Source: Patella vulgata (lineage: Eukaryota > Mollusca > Gastropoda > Patellidae). From it: a stretch of 64,000 nt of DNA. The stretch's first letter is position 1, and each line of letters starts with the position of its first letter. The notes beneath the pieces are model-generated. The model was not told the DNA's origin, did no database searches, and saw only the letters and a list, made by a program, of their open reading frames with translations. The stretch spans positions 32,507,540-32,571,539 of the forward strand of contig NC_065884.2 in the NCBI RefSeq assembly GCF_932274485.2. The letters are read 5' to 3'. Position numbers and translations under genes: made by a program. This document shows positions 54,093 to 64,000 of this stretch, in pieces.

Positions 54093-56705
54093 TTGATCGT
54101 CGGATACCGCCCATCAAAACAAAGTGTTAATCCTAATGATTATGGCCCATGCTCTTACTGTTACAGGTATTACGTCAGGCAAGATTTGTGGAAGCACCGA
54201 TGCCCATTAAAATCTCAAAAATGTAAACACAACCAAGAAGATACAGACTGCGAATGCCCAACGATTCGTGAACGAATGGCTTCTAAGAGTATTTTGTTAA
54301 ATCCTGCGCCATGTGGTGTTTTAGCACCTTTAAATCAAATTCTTGCTCCAGTGAAATCCGATGAGATTATTTGGATTGTAAAAAGTGATGATCTTATTCT
54401 AGAAGTTGCAAAGCGGGAGTTTATGAAAGCCGGCCACGATCAGGACCAACACAACTATATTCGAACAAAGCTACGAAAACTTGGTCGACTACTATGGCAG
54501 TTGAGAAAGAACACTTTAAATCCCAATGTTTGTTTACAAAACTTTGTTGATCCCGAGAAATTTAGTACCATAATAAAATCAGTTCACGATCTTGCTGGTT
54601 TTGACTTTGAATCACATAATTTCAAAATTTCCTCATTGGCCTTAAAACTTGGACACACTATAAAATAATGTGCATTGATTGTTAAAAGCTAATGCACTAG
54701 AAAAGAATGACAGAGATATGGCGGCAACTGTGGACAATTTTTATACGCCCACATTGAAATGTGGTTGTATATTGTCGTCGCCCCCGGCCGTCCCTCCATC
54801 CGTCGGTCTGGCGTCCACAATTGCTTGTGGACGCTCTAGAGGCTAAAGTTAATATCCGATTGAATTTAAATTTATACACTGTGTTTAAGGTCATGAAACG
54901 AAGAAGCCCATTGATTCTCAGCGATTTACGATAATTACTGCCAGAGTTATGGCCCTTGATCACTTTGATAAATCTTGTGGACGCTCTAGAGGCTAAAGTT
55001 AATATCCGATTGACTTTAAATTTATTCACAGTGTTTAAGGTCATGAGACGAGGAAGCCTATTGATTTTCAGCAGTTTCCGACAATTACTGCCAGAGTTAT
55101 GGCCCTTTATCACTTCAAAAAATGTTGTGGACGCTCTTGAGGCCAAAGTTAATATCCGATTGACTTTAAATTTATACACAGTGTTTAAGGTCATGAGACG
55201 AAGAAGCCTATTGATTTTCAGCAGTTTCCGATAATTACTGCCAGAGTTATGGTACTTGATCACTTCAAAATATCTTGTGGATGCTCTAGAGGACAAAGTT
55301 AATATACGATTGACTTTTAATTTATACAGCGTTTAAGGTCTTGAGACAAACAAGTATATTGATTTTCAATGAATTTTGATACAGCTAAATCCATGATATT
55401 AAATGTTTTGTATACTAAACGTTAGCATGGGGCAGAACTTTATAAAAATCAAACAAATTCTAATGATTTTCTGATAATTACTTCATGAGTTGTTACTCTT
55501 AATCAGATTTTAGTTTATTATAAATTTTTCATCACCGAAAAAAAGTAAAAATATGTGACAACTCTTGTTGACTGCCTAGACGATTTAGCTGCTGTGGGCG
55601 TATGTTTCGTTGCCTGACAACCTATCTTTACAAGTTATGTGAAATGAAATGGGAGATAGAGATTTCGACACATGCCCACAGAACTCTTTATCAAGCTAAA
55701 AGAAACAATCCTGATATGCTTCCTTCAAGTACGGATGTGGTTATACTGTCTCAATATTTGGATACAGGGGGGGGGGGGGGGTATCCAAGATGAAGACTGA
55801 GGATTTCCATAAAAAACAAATCACCAATGTTGGAAATACCATCCACTTAAGTGAAATAGAAAAGCATTTGTGCAAGATTTTTGAAGTTATGGAAGTAGTT
55901 GGGAAACGAGGTGGAACAGTTCCTGTTTTATTAACAACTCAAATGATAGAATGGATATCTCTTCTGTTAGATAAAAGATCTGAACTTGAAACTCCCGCAA
56001 AAAAAACAAGTTTTTGTTTCCTCGATCCAGTTATCAAAGCCTTGGACACATAAGGGGCAGTGACACGATGAGAAAGCATGCTCTGTTGGCCGAAGTTAAG
56101 AACCCTGAAACCATGAGATCAACTAAGTTACGTAAGCAAGTAGCAACAGTGGCACAGATGCCGGCATTAAAAGAAAACCAGATTGAGCTTTCTTGCTAAT
56201 TACATGGGCCATGATGTGAGTGTTCATCGGGAATATTATCAACTCCCAGACAATGTTTTTTGTGTTACCAAGCTTTCGCGTTTGTTTATTGAGATGGAGT
56301 AGGGTATGCTTGAAAAATATCAAGGGCGATCACTTGATGAGCTTGGAATAGACTGTCGACATAGAAGAAAATGATATTATTAGTTCAGATGAAGAATCCA
56401 ATAATGATGTAGAAATCCCACAGACAAAAGCTGCTACCAATCCAGCAAACACTAAGGCCAAGAAACCTGAAATATCCGATAATTGAACTATTGCTATGAC
56501 ATCAAAATTTCCGATAAAGAAAACCGTTTGGTATGAGGATGAAATTATTGCTATTAATTCCTTAAAAAATATCCTACATATTCGTATACCTGGGAAGAAG
56601 GACATAGAAGAGGTCCAAAAAAGACACCCCGTACTGAAGTGGAGATGTTGGAGGAATATTAAAGATTATTGTAGAAATAACAAAACTAAGATCTTGAAAG
56701 CACGA
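54093..56705 (+). pseudogene. Tyrosine-recombinase-like gene, decayed and split by a repeat
   Basis: The N-terminal part (54093-54668) has C-x2-C...H-x4-C finger-like groups (YGPCSYCYRYYVRQDLWKHR, QKCKHNQEDTDCECP). After an 0.9-kb repeat insertion the coding sense resumes at about 55630 (YKLCEMKWEIEISTH). The C-terminal part has MRSTKLRKQVATVAQ (HxxR-like, Thr in place of His) and MGHDVSVHREYYQLP, matching the GH...Y end of a tyrosine recombinase. In-frame stops (after LDTGGGGGYPR, after PVIKALDT, in RLFIEME) and frame changes make it a pseudogene. The tail (LHIRIPGKKDIEEVQKRHPV) recalls a domain common in large uncharacterised mollusc and fish gene families. Crypton-type transposon or host gene are both possible. 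Confidence 0.6.
54737..55630 (+). repeat. CGCCCAC-family element with exact 150-bp monomers
   Basis: The head TTTTTATACGCCCACATTGA and GTCGTCGCC are followed by monomers whose AAAGTTAATAT words start at 54845, 54995, 55145 and 55295, a 150-bp period each time. The tail is GTGGGCGTATGTTTCGTTGC then CTGACAACCTATCTTTA. It sits between Phe-Asn-encoding and Tyr-Lys-Leu-encoding sequence of the recombinase-like gene. Confidence 0.9.
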
Positions 56706-57469
56706 TAATAAACCGAGTCACTAATGAAAGGTGTAAGTTTATCTGTGACAGCTAAGACAGAACTTCACCAGTTAGTGATAACTTGACTTTTAGTTTACAG
56801 GAAACTGTTATCTCAAAGTAGCTCACCAATTAGTGATAAGTGAATTTTTAGTGAACTTTAACCATTTAGTGATAACTTGACTTTTAGTTTATAGAATGAC
56901 TAACTATTACTTAAGGCATTTAGACAAGACTTATTTAGAGAAACGATAGCCTTTACAATTTATTATACCAATCATGGTTACATGAAAAATAAATTTAAAA
57001 AAAACAACCTGTAAACACTGTTAGTTGTTTAGTTAAAGGAGCTAAATCGCTAATGTTTGGGACCTAAAAATTGACACAAATGGGTCGCACCGCATATAAT
57101 AATGTAATATGAATGTATATAAACTGATTTACGTTCAATCGTTTCCATTTTTACTCTAATGTTCGGCGAAATAATCCAGAGGTCCCAATCGAATCGCAGT
57201 CACTAGCGTCTGGTTATTCCAGTCTACACTGATAGTATTTATTGCTCATACTCTCCAGATAAGAATATGGGGTCACCGTTTGACATGTCTCGTGGAATAT
57301 ATCTAGCCTCGTTTTTCGAGTCCCATGTTACAAATGGCACCGAAACGCATTATGGTACACGATTCGTGTACCAAAGGTAAAATGTTGATTTTGTCTTCAA
57401 TATTGGATATCAGAAACCCATCTTTTCCCGATAAGATAACAACACCAATGTTGATCTAAATTGACATGT
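56706..57469. repeat. Short repeats and inverted copy of the 23237-23668 repeat
   Basis: AGTGATAACTTGACTTTTAG recurs at about 56777 and 56871. 57033-57462 is the reverse complement of 23237-23668, sharing GGTACACGATTCGTGTACC. No coding signal. Confidence 0.65.
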
Positions 57470-58870
57470 TGATATAAAATGGAATGATCTAGCAGATTTA
57501 GCTGCCAAAGCTGCTTTGGATCTTCCCCTATCAACATTTTTAATACCATACAACGATTTTAAACATTGCATTGATCATTGCATTCATGGCCGCTGGCAAC
57601 GGTCTTGAGATCTTGCGGGTACAAGTAAACTTCATCACATAAAGCCTCTCCTTGGAGATTGGCCAAGCTCCTACAGGTCTAACAGGAGAGATAAAGTTGT
57701 TTGTGTCGCTCTCGCATAGGTCATACTTTTTTAACACATATTTGTCCCCTGCTTTCTTCGAAAGGCGGGGGGAAAAAATAAAATGGGTGTGTCCGTCCGT
57801 CACACTTTTTGGGACACAATAACTCTCCTTCTAATTGACCTAGAATGTTCAAACTTGGTGTAGGTATTTATTAGGTCATTTCCTTGATGGATTTCGAAAA
57901 TGAGCATTTTCTGCTTAGGGTAAGCAGAGATAAACAATTTGATTGGTTGATGCTTTGGGACACGTAACTTTAGTTCTAATTAAGTGAGAGTGATGTAAAT
58001 TGGTGAATAGTTTCCTTACATCAATACCTTGACAAAGTTCGATAATGAGCATTTTCTGCTCAGGGTAAGCAGAGTGATAAGCAATTTAATTGGCCGAGTC
58101 TTTGGAACGCAATAACTCTCCTTCTAATGGAGCTCAAATGTTCAAACTTGGTGTAGGTGTTTATTAGGTCAATGCCTTGATGGAGTATGAAGAGGAGCAT
58201 TTTCTGCTTATGGTAAGTATAGATAAGCAATTTGATTGGTTGATGCTTTGGGACACGATAACTTTAGTTCTTATTAAGTGAGAGTGATGAAACTTGGTGT
58301 ATAGTTTCATTACATTAATACCTTGACTAAGTTCGATGATGAGAATTGTCTGCTTAGGCTAAGGAGTAATGAGCATTTTGATTGGTCAAGACTTTGGAAC
58401 ATAACAACTCTGCTTCTAATTGAGGTACAATGTTTAAACTTGATGTAGATGTTCATCTTGACTGAGTTCAATGATTAATATATTGAGCTAAAGCTAAGCA
58501 GAGATAAGCAATTTCCTTGGTCGATGCTTTGGGACAAGATAACTTTGATTCTATCTGATAGAGAGTGATGAAACTTAATGTATAGTTGATAATCAGTTTG
58601 ATTGCTCGATACTTTTGAAAAAAAATAGATGTGCGATTAATTAATATGTGTCATCTATTTATTTGGGGATTTCTGCGGGGGACATCAGCCTCACTGTTAG
58701 CTTGTTTCATCTTAAAGCGAGAGCTTCAACCAGAATGTGAACACTGTCATATTCCTTTGACAGTTAACCACATTATGATTGAGTGCAAGCATCTCAAAGA
58801 TAACAGTATTACCGTTGCCAATCACTACATCAGTTGTTTGCCCAACCAGGTCTGTATTGTAAAGTGCTAG
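57470..58870 (+). pseudogene. LINE fragment: RNase H and C-terminal zinc region, split by repeat
   Basis: 57475-57741 encodes the end of a LINE RNase H domain (NDLADLAAKAALDLPLSTF, then RIGHTFLTH in a shifted frame), with TGA where the usual W of WQ..W stands. After the inserted repeat, 58705-58870 continues FILKRELQPECEHCHIPLTV and NHIMIECKHL, the C-x2-C...H...C end. The RIGHT...LTH...C-C-H-C order is typical of I/Jockey-type LINEs. It is 5'-truncated and decayed. Confidence 0.75.
57742..58707 (+). repeat. GTCCCC-family element inside LINE
   Basis: The left end TTTGTCCCCTGCTTTCTTCG with hairpin partner CGAAAGGCGGGGG, GTCCGTCCGTCAC, ~147-bp monomers, and the right end GGGGGACATCAGCC...GTTAGCTTGTT are all present. 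LINE coding resumes directly on both sides, so both ends are set to within a few bases. Confidence 0.88.
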
Positions 58871-59712
58871 ACAAATTTTTGTCGAAAATTTTAATTGTAC
58901 AGTATATATCTGTTTTTCTCTTTCATGTTTTGAATATATATACATAAAGTTTATATTTATTTTTATTTGATATTTACTGTAATATTTGTTTTTATAAGCC
59001 CACATTGAAATGTGGTGGTATATTGTTGTCGCCCCCATCTGTCCTTCCGGGGTGGACGCGCTAGAGGTTAAAGTTAATATCCGATTGACTTTAAATTTAT
59101 ACACAGTGTTTATTAAGGTAATGAGATGAAGAATCCTATTGATTCCCGATAATTACTGCCAGAGTTATGGCCCTTGATCACTTTGAAAAATATTGTGGAT
59201 GCTCTAGAGGATAAAGTTAATATCTTATTGACTTTAAATGTATACATTTTGTTTAAGGTAATGAGACGAAAAAGCCTATTGATTTCCGATAATTACTGCC
59301 AGAGATATGGCCCTTGATCACTTAAAAAAATCTTGTGGACGCTCTAGAGGTCAAAGTCATGAGACGAAGAAGCCTGTTGATTTTCAGCGATTTCCGATAA
59401 TTACTGCCAGAGTTATGGCCCTTGATCACTTCAAAAAATCTTGTGTATGCTCTAGAGGCCAAAGTTAAAATATCTGTGGGTCTATGTTTCATTGCCTGGC
59501 ATTCTATCTTTATTTATGTATATATATATATAAATATTGTGATTATTCGTTTCTAGTTTGTCTTGAGAAACCCCACTATATGTTTGGCGCAATATAGCCT
59601 GGTTGGAGCTGATATGCCATTTAACAACTTTTCATTAATTTCATTCATTCATTCTAGGGCTCAAAAACCCATAGTTTCGTTCATATTGAACTCTTGACTG
59701 ATTTGACTCATG
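58871..59712 (+). repeat. CGCCCAC-family element (58990-59513) and AT-rich flank
   Basis: The head is TTTTTATAAGCCCACATTGA; monomers carry CTCTAGAGGTTAAAGTTAA and ACTGCCAGAGTTATGGCCC; the tail is GTGGGTCTATGTTTCATTGC. A TA run lies near 59515. Confidence 0.75.
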
Positions 59713-59884
59713 TGGCGGGCGTATTTATTTATACTGTTCCGAAACCCTGGTGGGGTTTCCATGGTTACTAATTGACAGGGTTACCATGGTTGGCCTCTTG
59801 GCAGGGTTTACGAATTTGTTACCAGGGTCGGTAGCTCGCTTACCGGAGTTTTGGATTAGTATAAATAAAAACGCTTGCCACGAG
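59713..59884. mobile_element. Short MITE-like inverted repeat
   Basis: GGCGGGCGTATTTATTTATAC at the left is inverted as TATAAATAAAAACGCTTGCC at the right, with about 36-bp imperfect arms and an inner GGTTACCATGGTT. The right arm also supplies a TATA-like TATAAATAAA. Confidence 0.55.
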
Positions 59885-60052
59885 AGATAGGTAGAATGAA
59901 ACTGGTTCAGAGCCGATCTGGTTGATAAGAAGCCGCTCATTCAACATAGACACATAACCGAAGGTGAACAGACCTACCCGTCCAGTTAATACAAAGGACA
60001 ATCTCACCTCGGTCCACAAAAGAGACACATACCAGTCGCCTCCTGTAGCACC

Positions 60053-60109
60053 ATGAGCCTTCTGTCTGACGTGGAGAGCGTCTATGGGAAACCGGTCGCC
60101 ACATCCTAC
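60053..60109 (+). CDS. Weak candidate for a short first coding exon
   Basis: GCACCATGAG is a good initiation context, followed by MSLLSDVESVYGKPVATSY and then GTATGA as a possible donor. A TATA-like box lies about 190 bp upstream in the MITE. No second exon was found and I do not recognise the peptide. Confidence 0.2.
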
Positions 60110-60564
60110 GTATGACCCATGCATCTTTTCTTACTACATATTTCTGTAGCCTTGTGATCGGCTAGGATTTGTCTCTAGCTGTCTTTACTTCTGCTTCACG
60201 TTGTGTATTTACTTCTTCTAGTTTCTTAAGACGTTTGTCTTACCAGGAATAATAATGCATAGTTCGCTTCTACATTTTATATAGCATATAACTGAATACA
60301 GGTATACAAGCATAGCACAAATTACAATACAATATAGCATAGCTAAAACCACTTCTCCACCCTATCCAGCCTCTCGGCTGTCTAGGAACTCAGATGTACC
60401 CTCGATCTCTGGAATCTAATGGAAGTCTGACTTACAGGGTTCCCCGGTTTCTTTTAAAGGTATATAAATATCATGCACCATAAAGCGTGATCATGGCCCT
60501 GAACTTGTGTAATTAACAAAATGATTGGTTACTTTAAGCTAAATGATGCAATTAGAATAATTCC
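60110..60564. other. No gene seen
   Basis: There are no frames with support and no repeats shared with the rest of the window. Confidence 0.45.
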
Positions 60565-60957
60565 ACTATAAGTGCTGCATAGTATCTACCGTTAATTGTT
60601 TGACCCTTTTGGAGGTAATCCACCATGAGAACACCCTCAGAATCCCATAATACTGAGGCCATCACCTCTCCTGCCGATGAAACAATCTTTGCCTTCTTTG
60701 GGGTCGGCGACTATTTTGACTGCTCTTTTGTTTCTGGCTGAAAGTGGTGTACCCAAGTTTCATCCATAGTAACAATTTGTTTTAGGAAACTGTCAGGATC
60801 GGTTTCAAATAAGGCTAGATTCTCTTCTGACATGATGTGTCTTGAACGCTTTTGATCAGGCGTCAAAAGCTTTGGCACCCATCGTGCTGAAACCTTTGTC
60901 ATTTCCAAAGTTTCAGTGATAATAGAATGAACTCTCTCCTGGCTAATACCAATTACC
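60565..60957 (-). pseudogene. mariner (DD34D-type) transposase fragment
   Basis: The minus strand encodes GISQERVHSIITETLEMTKV, SARWVPKLLTPDQKRSRHIM, FLKQIVTMDETWVHHFQPET and, past a TAG at 60711 in place of the usual Trp after EQSK, PKKAKIVSSAG and VDYLQKGQTINGRYY. The Asp of MDETW is the first catalytic residue. Both ends of the element are gone, and the right edge abuts a repeat array. Confidence 0.88.
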
Positions 60958-62008
60958 CTAGCGCCAAAAGTTATCATCCAATTCTTTTGAAATTGATATA
61001 CGTTGTTTACATTAGTGAAATGAAGAAGCCTATTTAATTTCAATAATTTCCGTTTATAACGTCTAGAGTTATGGCCCCTGTTTCACTTTGTTGAACTTTG
61101 TGAACACTCTAATGCCAAAAGTTAACATCCGATCTTTGTGAAATTTATATGCAATATTTAAATTAGGGAAACGATGAAGCTTATTGAATTTCAGCAATTT
61201 CCGTTTATTACTTCTAGAGTTATGGCCCTTGTTTCACTTTGTTTAACCTTGTGAATGCTCTAACCCCAAAAGTTATCATCCTGTCTTTCTGAAATTTATA
61301 TGCATTATTTAAATTAGTGAAACGAAGAAGCCTATTGAATTTCAGCAATTTCTGTGTATTACATCTAGAGTTATGGCCCTTATTTCACTTTATTTAACCT
61401 TGTGAACGCTCTTAACGCCAAAAGTTATCATCCGATCTTTCTGAAATTTATATGCATTATTTAAATAAGTGAAACGAAGAAGCTTATTGAATTTCAGCAA
61501 TTTCTGTTTAGAGTTATGGCCCTTGTTTAATTTTATTGAACTTTGTGAATGCTCTCTAACATCAAAAGTTATCTGTCGATCTGTATGAAATTTACATGAG
61601 TCATTTAAATTAATAAAGAAAAGAATCCTGTTGTATTTCAGCAATTTCCGTTTATTACATCTAGAGTTATGGCCCTTGTTTCACTTTGTTAAACCTTGTT
61701 GATGCTCGATTGATGAAAGTTATCCGATATGTATGAAATTTATATGCATCATTTAAATTTGTGAAACAAAAAAGTCTGTCAAATTTCAACAATTTCTGTA
61801 GATTACTTCCAGATTGAGACCCTTGTTTCAATTTGTAGAATCTTGTGAACCCTCAAACGGCAAAAATTATGATCTGATCTGTATGAAACTATCTTGTAAA
61901 GGCCCCCAGTTACCTACAAAGGAATAAATATGCGACAACCCTTGTCGACGGCTTGGACGATTTAGCCGCTGTGGGCGTATGTTTCGTTGCCTGGCAACCT
62001 ATCTTTAT
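60958..62008 (+). repeat. CGCCCAC-family array without head
   Basis: Monomers of about 150 bp (ATGGCCC at 61071, 61222, 61373, then 61516 and 61669) carry AAAAGTTATCATCCGATC and GAGTTATGGCCC. The tail is GTGGGCGTATGTTTCGTTGC and CTGGCAACCTATCTTTA. The array starts directly at the mariner fragment. Confidence 0.8.
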
Positions 62009-62091
62009 TTTTGTTTAACATTTTATATAATTGAAGTTTTGTAATTTTAACCAAAATACTCGTTGGATTCTTTTGTGACTACCAGTAGGGT

Positions 62092-62752
62092 GACCCATGC
62101 ACTCTACAGAAATACAGTCCACCGCTGATAGTTCGAGACTACCACTGAAGCGTGCACATTCGCCATGTCGAGACCAACTTTCTGACAGTATGATACTATA
62201 AATAGCCATGGCACGTGCAATTCTCTACAAATCTATCAACTATTACAGCCGTAAAAAATTTATTGTTGATGATTTTGAATAGCAGTAAAATTAAGCTTCT
62301 TGGTTATTACAGCAGATTTAGAAATTACGTTCGTTTCATTTTTTAAATCGCTTTATCATTAACTGTACCGTTAAGAGCGGCATCTTTTGGTTTAGTACAA
62401 ATAATATCTCTGAAACACTCAGGTTAGACAGGAACATGATACTAGCAGTAGTTTCATTTTACTTTTACAAGCTTCTTAAAACAATTGTTGAGCTACCTAA
62501 CGTCCTTATTTCTAAATTCAATTTCTTGTTCTAGCTTTCTGTTATGTTTCGTAAAAAAGTAGTCTTGATTATCCCGACCTGTCAATCAGACGTAGAATGG
62601 TCGATAGACTGGTTAAGCGAGACTAATTTCAAAACAAGGGCACGTAACCTATCTTTTACTCAAAAGTGTCTGGATGTTATGGACGACACTTGGAACCAGT
62701 TTTCAGTCTATTATTTATAGATGATTAATGGTCATAGCTTATTAAGTACAAT
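62092..62752 (+). mobile_element. Truncated copy of the 788-bp element
   Basis: It starts GTAGGGTGACCCATGCACTC and follows 43269 onward, including the TATA box, until TTATTAAGTACAA. The right terminus is missing. Confidence 0.85.
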
Positions 62753-62794
62753 AGGGACTATGTTTTTTTATTGTACCGACTTTAGTAATGAAGA

Positions 62795-63008
62795 TCGAGG
62801 CTAGGTTTCGAATCCCCGGTTGTACGTCGCAAGAAGTAGGGTCGCCTGTCCAACCTTGTGGGTTTTCTCCGGGTCCTCCGGTTTCCTCCCACTGCTAAAG
62901 ACCCCTATGCGCAAGCAAATATTTGAAATAAAATCAAACCATATGTTAGTCCCGAAATGACCTAGTTTGTGTCGTGGACGTTAAACCCCATTTCTCTCTC
63001 TCTCTCCT
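62795..63008 (+). mobile_element. Second-family SINE (MetaSINE-like core)
   Basis: It has a B-box-like GGTTTCGAATCCCCGG, the core GGTTTTCTCCGGGTCCTCCG and TTTCCTCCCACTGCTAAAGA, then GTTAGTCCCGAAATGACC, and the tail GACGTTAAACCCCATTTC with CT repeats. The A box end is eroded. Confidence 0.75.
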
Positions 63009-63039
63009 AAAATACAAATGCTAATATCACGGTTCAGAG

Positions 63040-63155
63040 TGGAGCAATTCGACTGAAATTTCCAGCATATTCTATTCATGTTATCTTTTTTTAACTATTA
63101 TTGTGACAACTGCCAGTTCTTTATCTAATCTCCCATAATGCCCCTTTAAGATTTT
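63040..63155. repeat. Third copy of the 21170-21290 foldback arm
   Basis: TCGACTGAAATTTCCAGCAT and TAATCTCCCATAATGCCCCT match 21170-21290 in direct orientation. It is a lone fragment. Confidence 0.6.
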
Positions 63156-63196
63156 TTTTTTCTAAATTTTTCTCTGTCACGAACTTTTGAGGTAGC

Positions 63197-63460
63197 CTAA
63201 TACAGACCTACTGTAGAAGTTGATATCTCTTCAACATTCAAGGATGCAATAATATAAGATGGACGAGAGCTGATCATGTCAGTATCATCTGTAGACTTGG
63301 AGCATTTTGGTGGTGATATACTAAAATAATCTGACATTCTTCTATCGGACGTTGACGAAGGCTGTTCAATTTTTCGCTTACGACCCTTGACATGTGATTT
63401 GATGATAACTGACTTGCAACAACCCAAAGAATATACAGTGGACTCTGTCACCTCCGACAT
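63197..63460 (-). CDS. Small ORF with basic stretch and PIP-box-like motif
   Basis: The 87-aa frame begins MSEVTESTVY inside the adjacent transposon terminus, so the annotated start is doubtful. It carries KGRKRKIEQP (nuclear signal-like) and DRRMSDYFSISPP, which resembles a PCNA-binding box except for Asp at the Gln position. It may be an exon or a chance frame. Confidence 0.25.
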   Translation of the reverse strand: MSEVTESTVYSLGCCKSVIIKSHVKGRKRKIEQPSSTSDRRMSDYFSISPPKCSKSTDDTDMISSRPSYIIASLNVEEISTSTVGLY

Positions 63461-64000
63461 CGTACGGGATCGTTACTGCGTTTCGGAATACCAAGCTTTC
63501 TCCAAAACCGGAAATACTGTAACTTCGAAAACCGGAAGTAGTTTTATATTGTAGCTTCGAAAATTTTATTACATTAAATAATTAACAATAACAATGCATG
63601 CGTATAATATATTCATAAAATCATTTACATGTAATATCAATGCATGCTCACAATATATTTATAAATATCAATGCATGTTAACGTTTAAAGTAGTTTGCTT
63701 AAGATTACCGGAAGCATATCGTAAGGCGGAGTCCTGGACAACATCTTCTAACAAATGAATTGTTGCGATCATCTTTTCGTCCTTAATCTGTGCGAAGTGT
63801 TTAATGTCGTTGAGCATGCGTAGGCATTTTGAATAGGTCAAGTCTGTCGTTAATGTATATGCTTCATCGTCACCGTCTTCAGTCAATTGTCCACTCTGTT
63901 AGGCTGACCTTAAAAATATCTTTGTTTCGCCTAACCCGACCGACTAACTAAAACCACCCCCGACTTAAATTATTTTATTGCACTTTTCCACGATCTTTTT
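63436..64000 (-). mobile_element. pogo/Tigger-like element, partial, runs off the window
   Basis: TA then CAGTGGACTCTGTCACCTCC at 63434 onward resembles the Tigger/pogo terminus as I recall it, with TTCGGAATACC further in. The frame 63668-63886 (minus) reads TYSKCLRMLNDIKHFAQIKD and ends GNLKQTTLNVNMH, like the C-terminal tail of pogo/CENP-B-type transposases (typically ending QTTI.DFF). Both fit the 3' end of such an element. The catalytic region is outside the window. Confidence 0.4.

Noticed and set aside
54697-55296. 199-aa minus-strand frame with internal repeats
   Set aside because: It is the 150-bp monomer array read in a frame kept open by the period being divisible by three.
63330-63400. 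CDKN1/PCNA-regulator gene from the PIP-box-like motif
   Set aside because: The key Gln is absent, the rest of the 87-aa frame has no CDKN1 features, and its start lies in a transposon end.

Overview
The window is eukaryotic, intergenic to intronic animal DNA, AT-rich and packed with transposable elements. The organism is most likely a mollusc, probably a bivalve. The basis is tRNA-headed SINEs with a GTTAAACCCCAT tail, families that start TATACGCCCACAT or GTCCCCCGC followed by GTCC microsatellite and ~150-bp monomers, Mag-like gypsy elements primed by tRNA-Leu, and one host exon resembling Tuba/DNMBP. The species is inference; I could run no search.

Layout. 1-17.6 kb is a nested stack on the minus strand. 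An old, broken Ty3/gypsy element is split inside its protease region by a younger gypsy (4723-15003, 868-875-bp LTRs, GTAT duplications, tRNA-Leu primer site) and by a tRNA-SINE with 12-bp duplications. The younger gypsy carries a GTCCCC-family repeat in its leader, and downstream of integrase an ORF with two C2HC fingers and a KCTD/Kv-T1-type BTB domain. 17.6-32.2 kb holds no convincing gene: SINE pieces, a hAT-like element with 8-bp duplications, foldback repeats and arrays of ~150-bp monomers. 32.2-37.1 kb is a third gypsy fossil whose integrase ORF ends in a textbook PHD finger; a 758-bp tandem duplication has doubled its downstream ORF.

37.5-39.0 kb and 52.1-53.6 kb are two Tc1/mariner copies of identical length (1527 bp), each with an intact 339-aa DD34E transposase. 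Between them lie an unclassified 2.75-kb element with ~675-bp terminal inverted repeats and unrecognised ORFs, a large inverted duplication with 1324-bp arms, a 788-bp element with 13-bp inverted termini and 5-bp duplications, the DNMBP-like SH3 exon at about 48.0 kb (+), and a CACTA-like foldback element.

54-57 kb is a decayed tyrosine-recombinase-like gene split by a 150-bp-monomer element. 57.5-58.9 kb is a LINE RNase H/C-terminal fragment split by a GTCCCC element. The rest holds repeat arrays, a mariner fragment, a short MITE, SINEs and the end of a pogo/Tigger-like element.

The main story is layered insertion and domain capture: three gypsy lineages each carry a different extra module after integrase (single finger plus acidic ORF, C2HC fingers plus BTB, PHD finger plus C2H2-like ORF). 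The only confident host coding sequence is the DNMBP-like exon.
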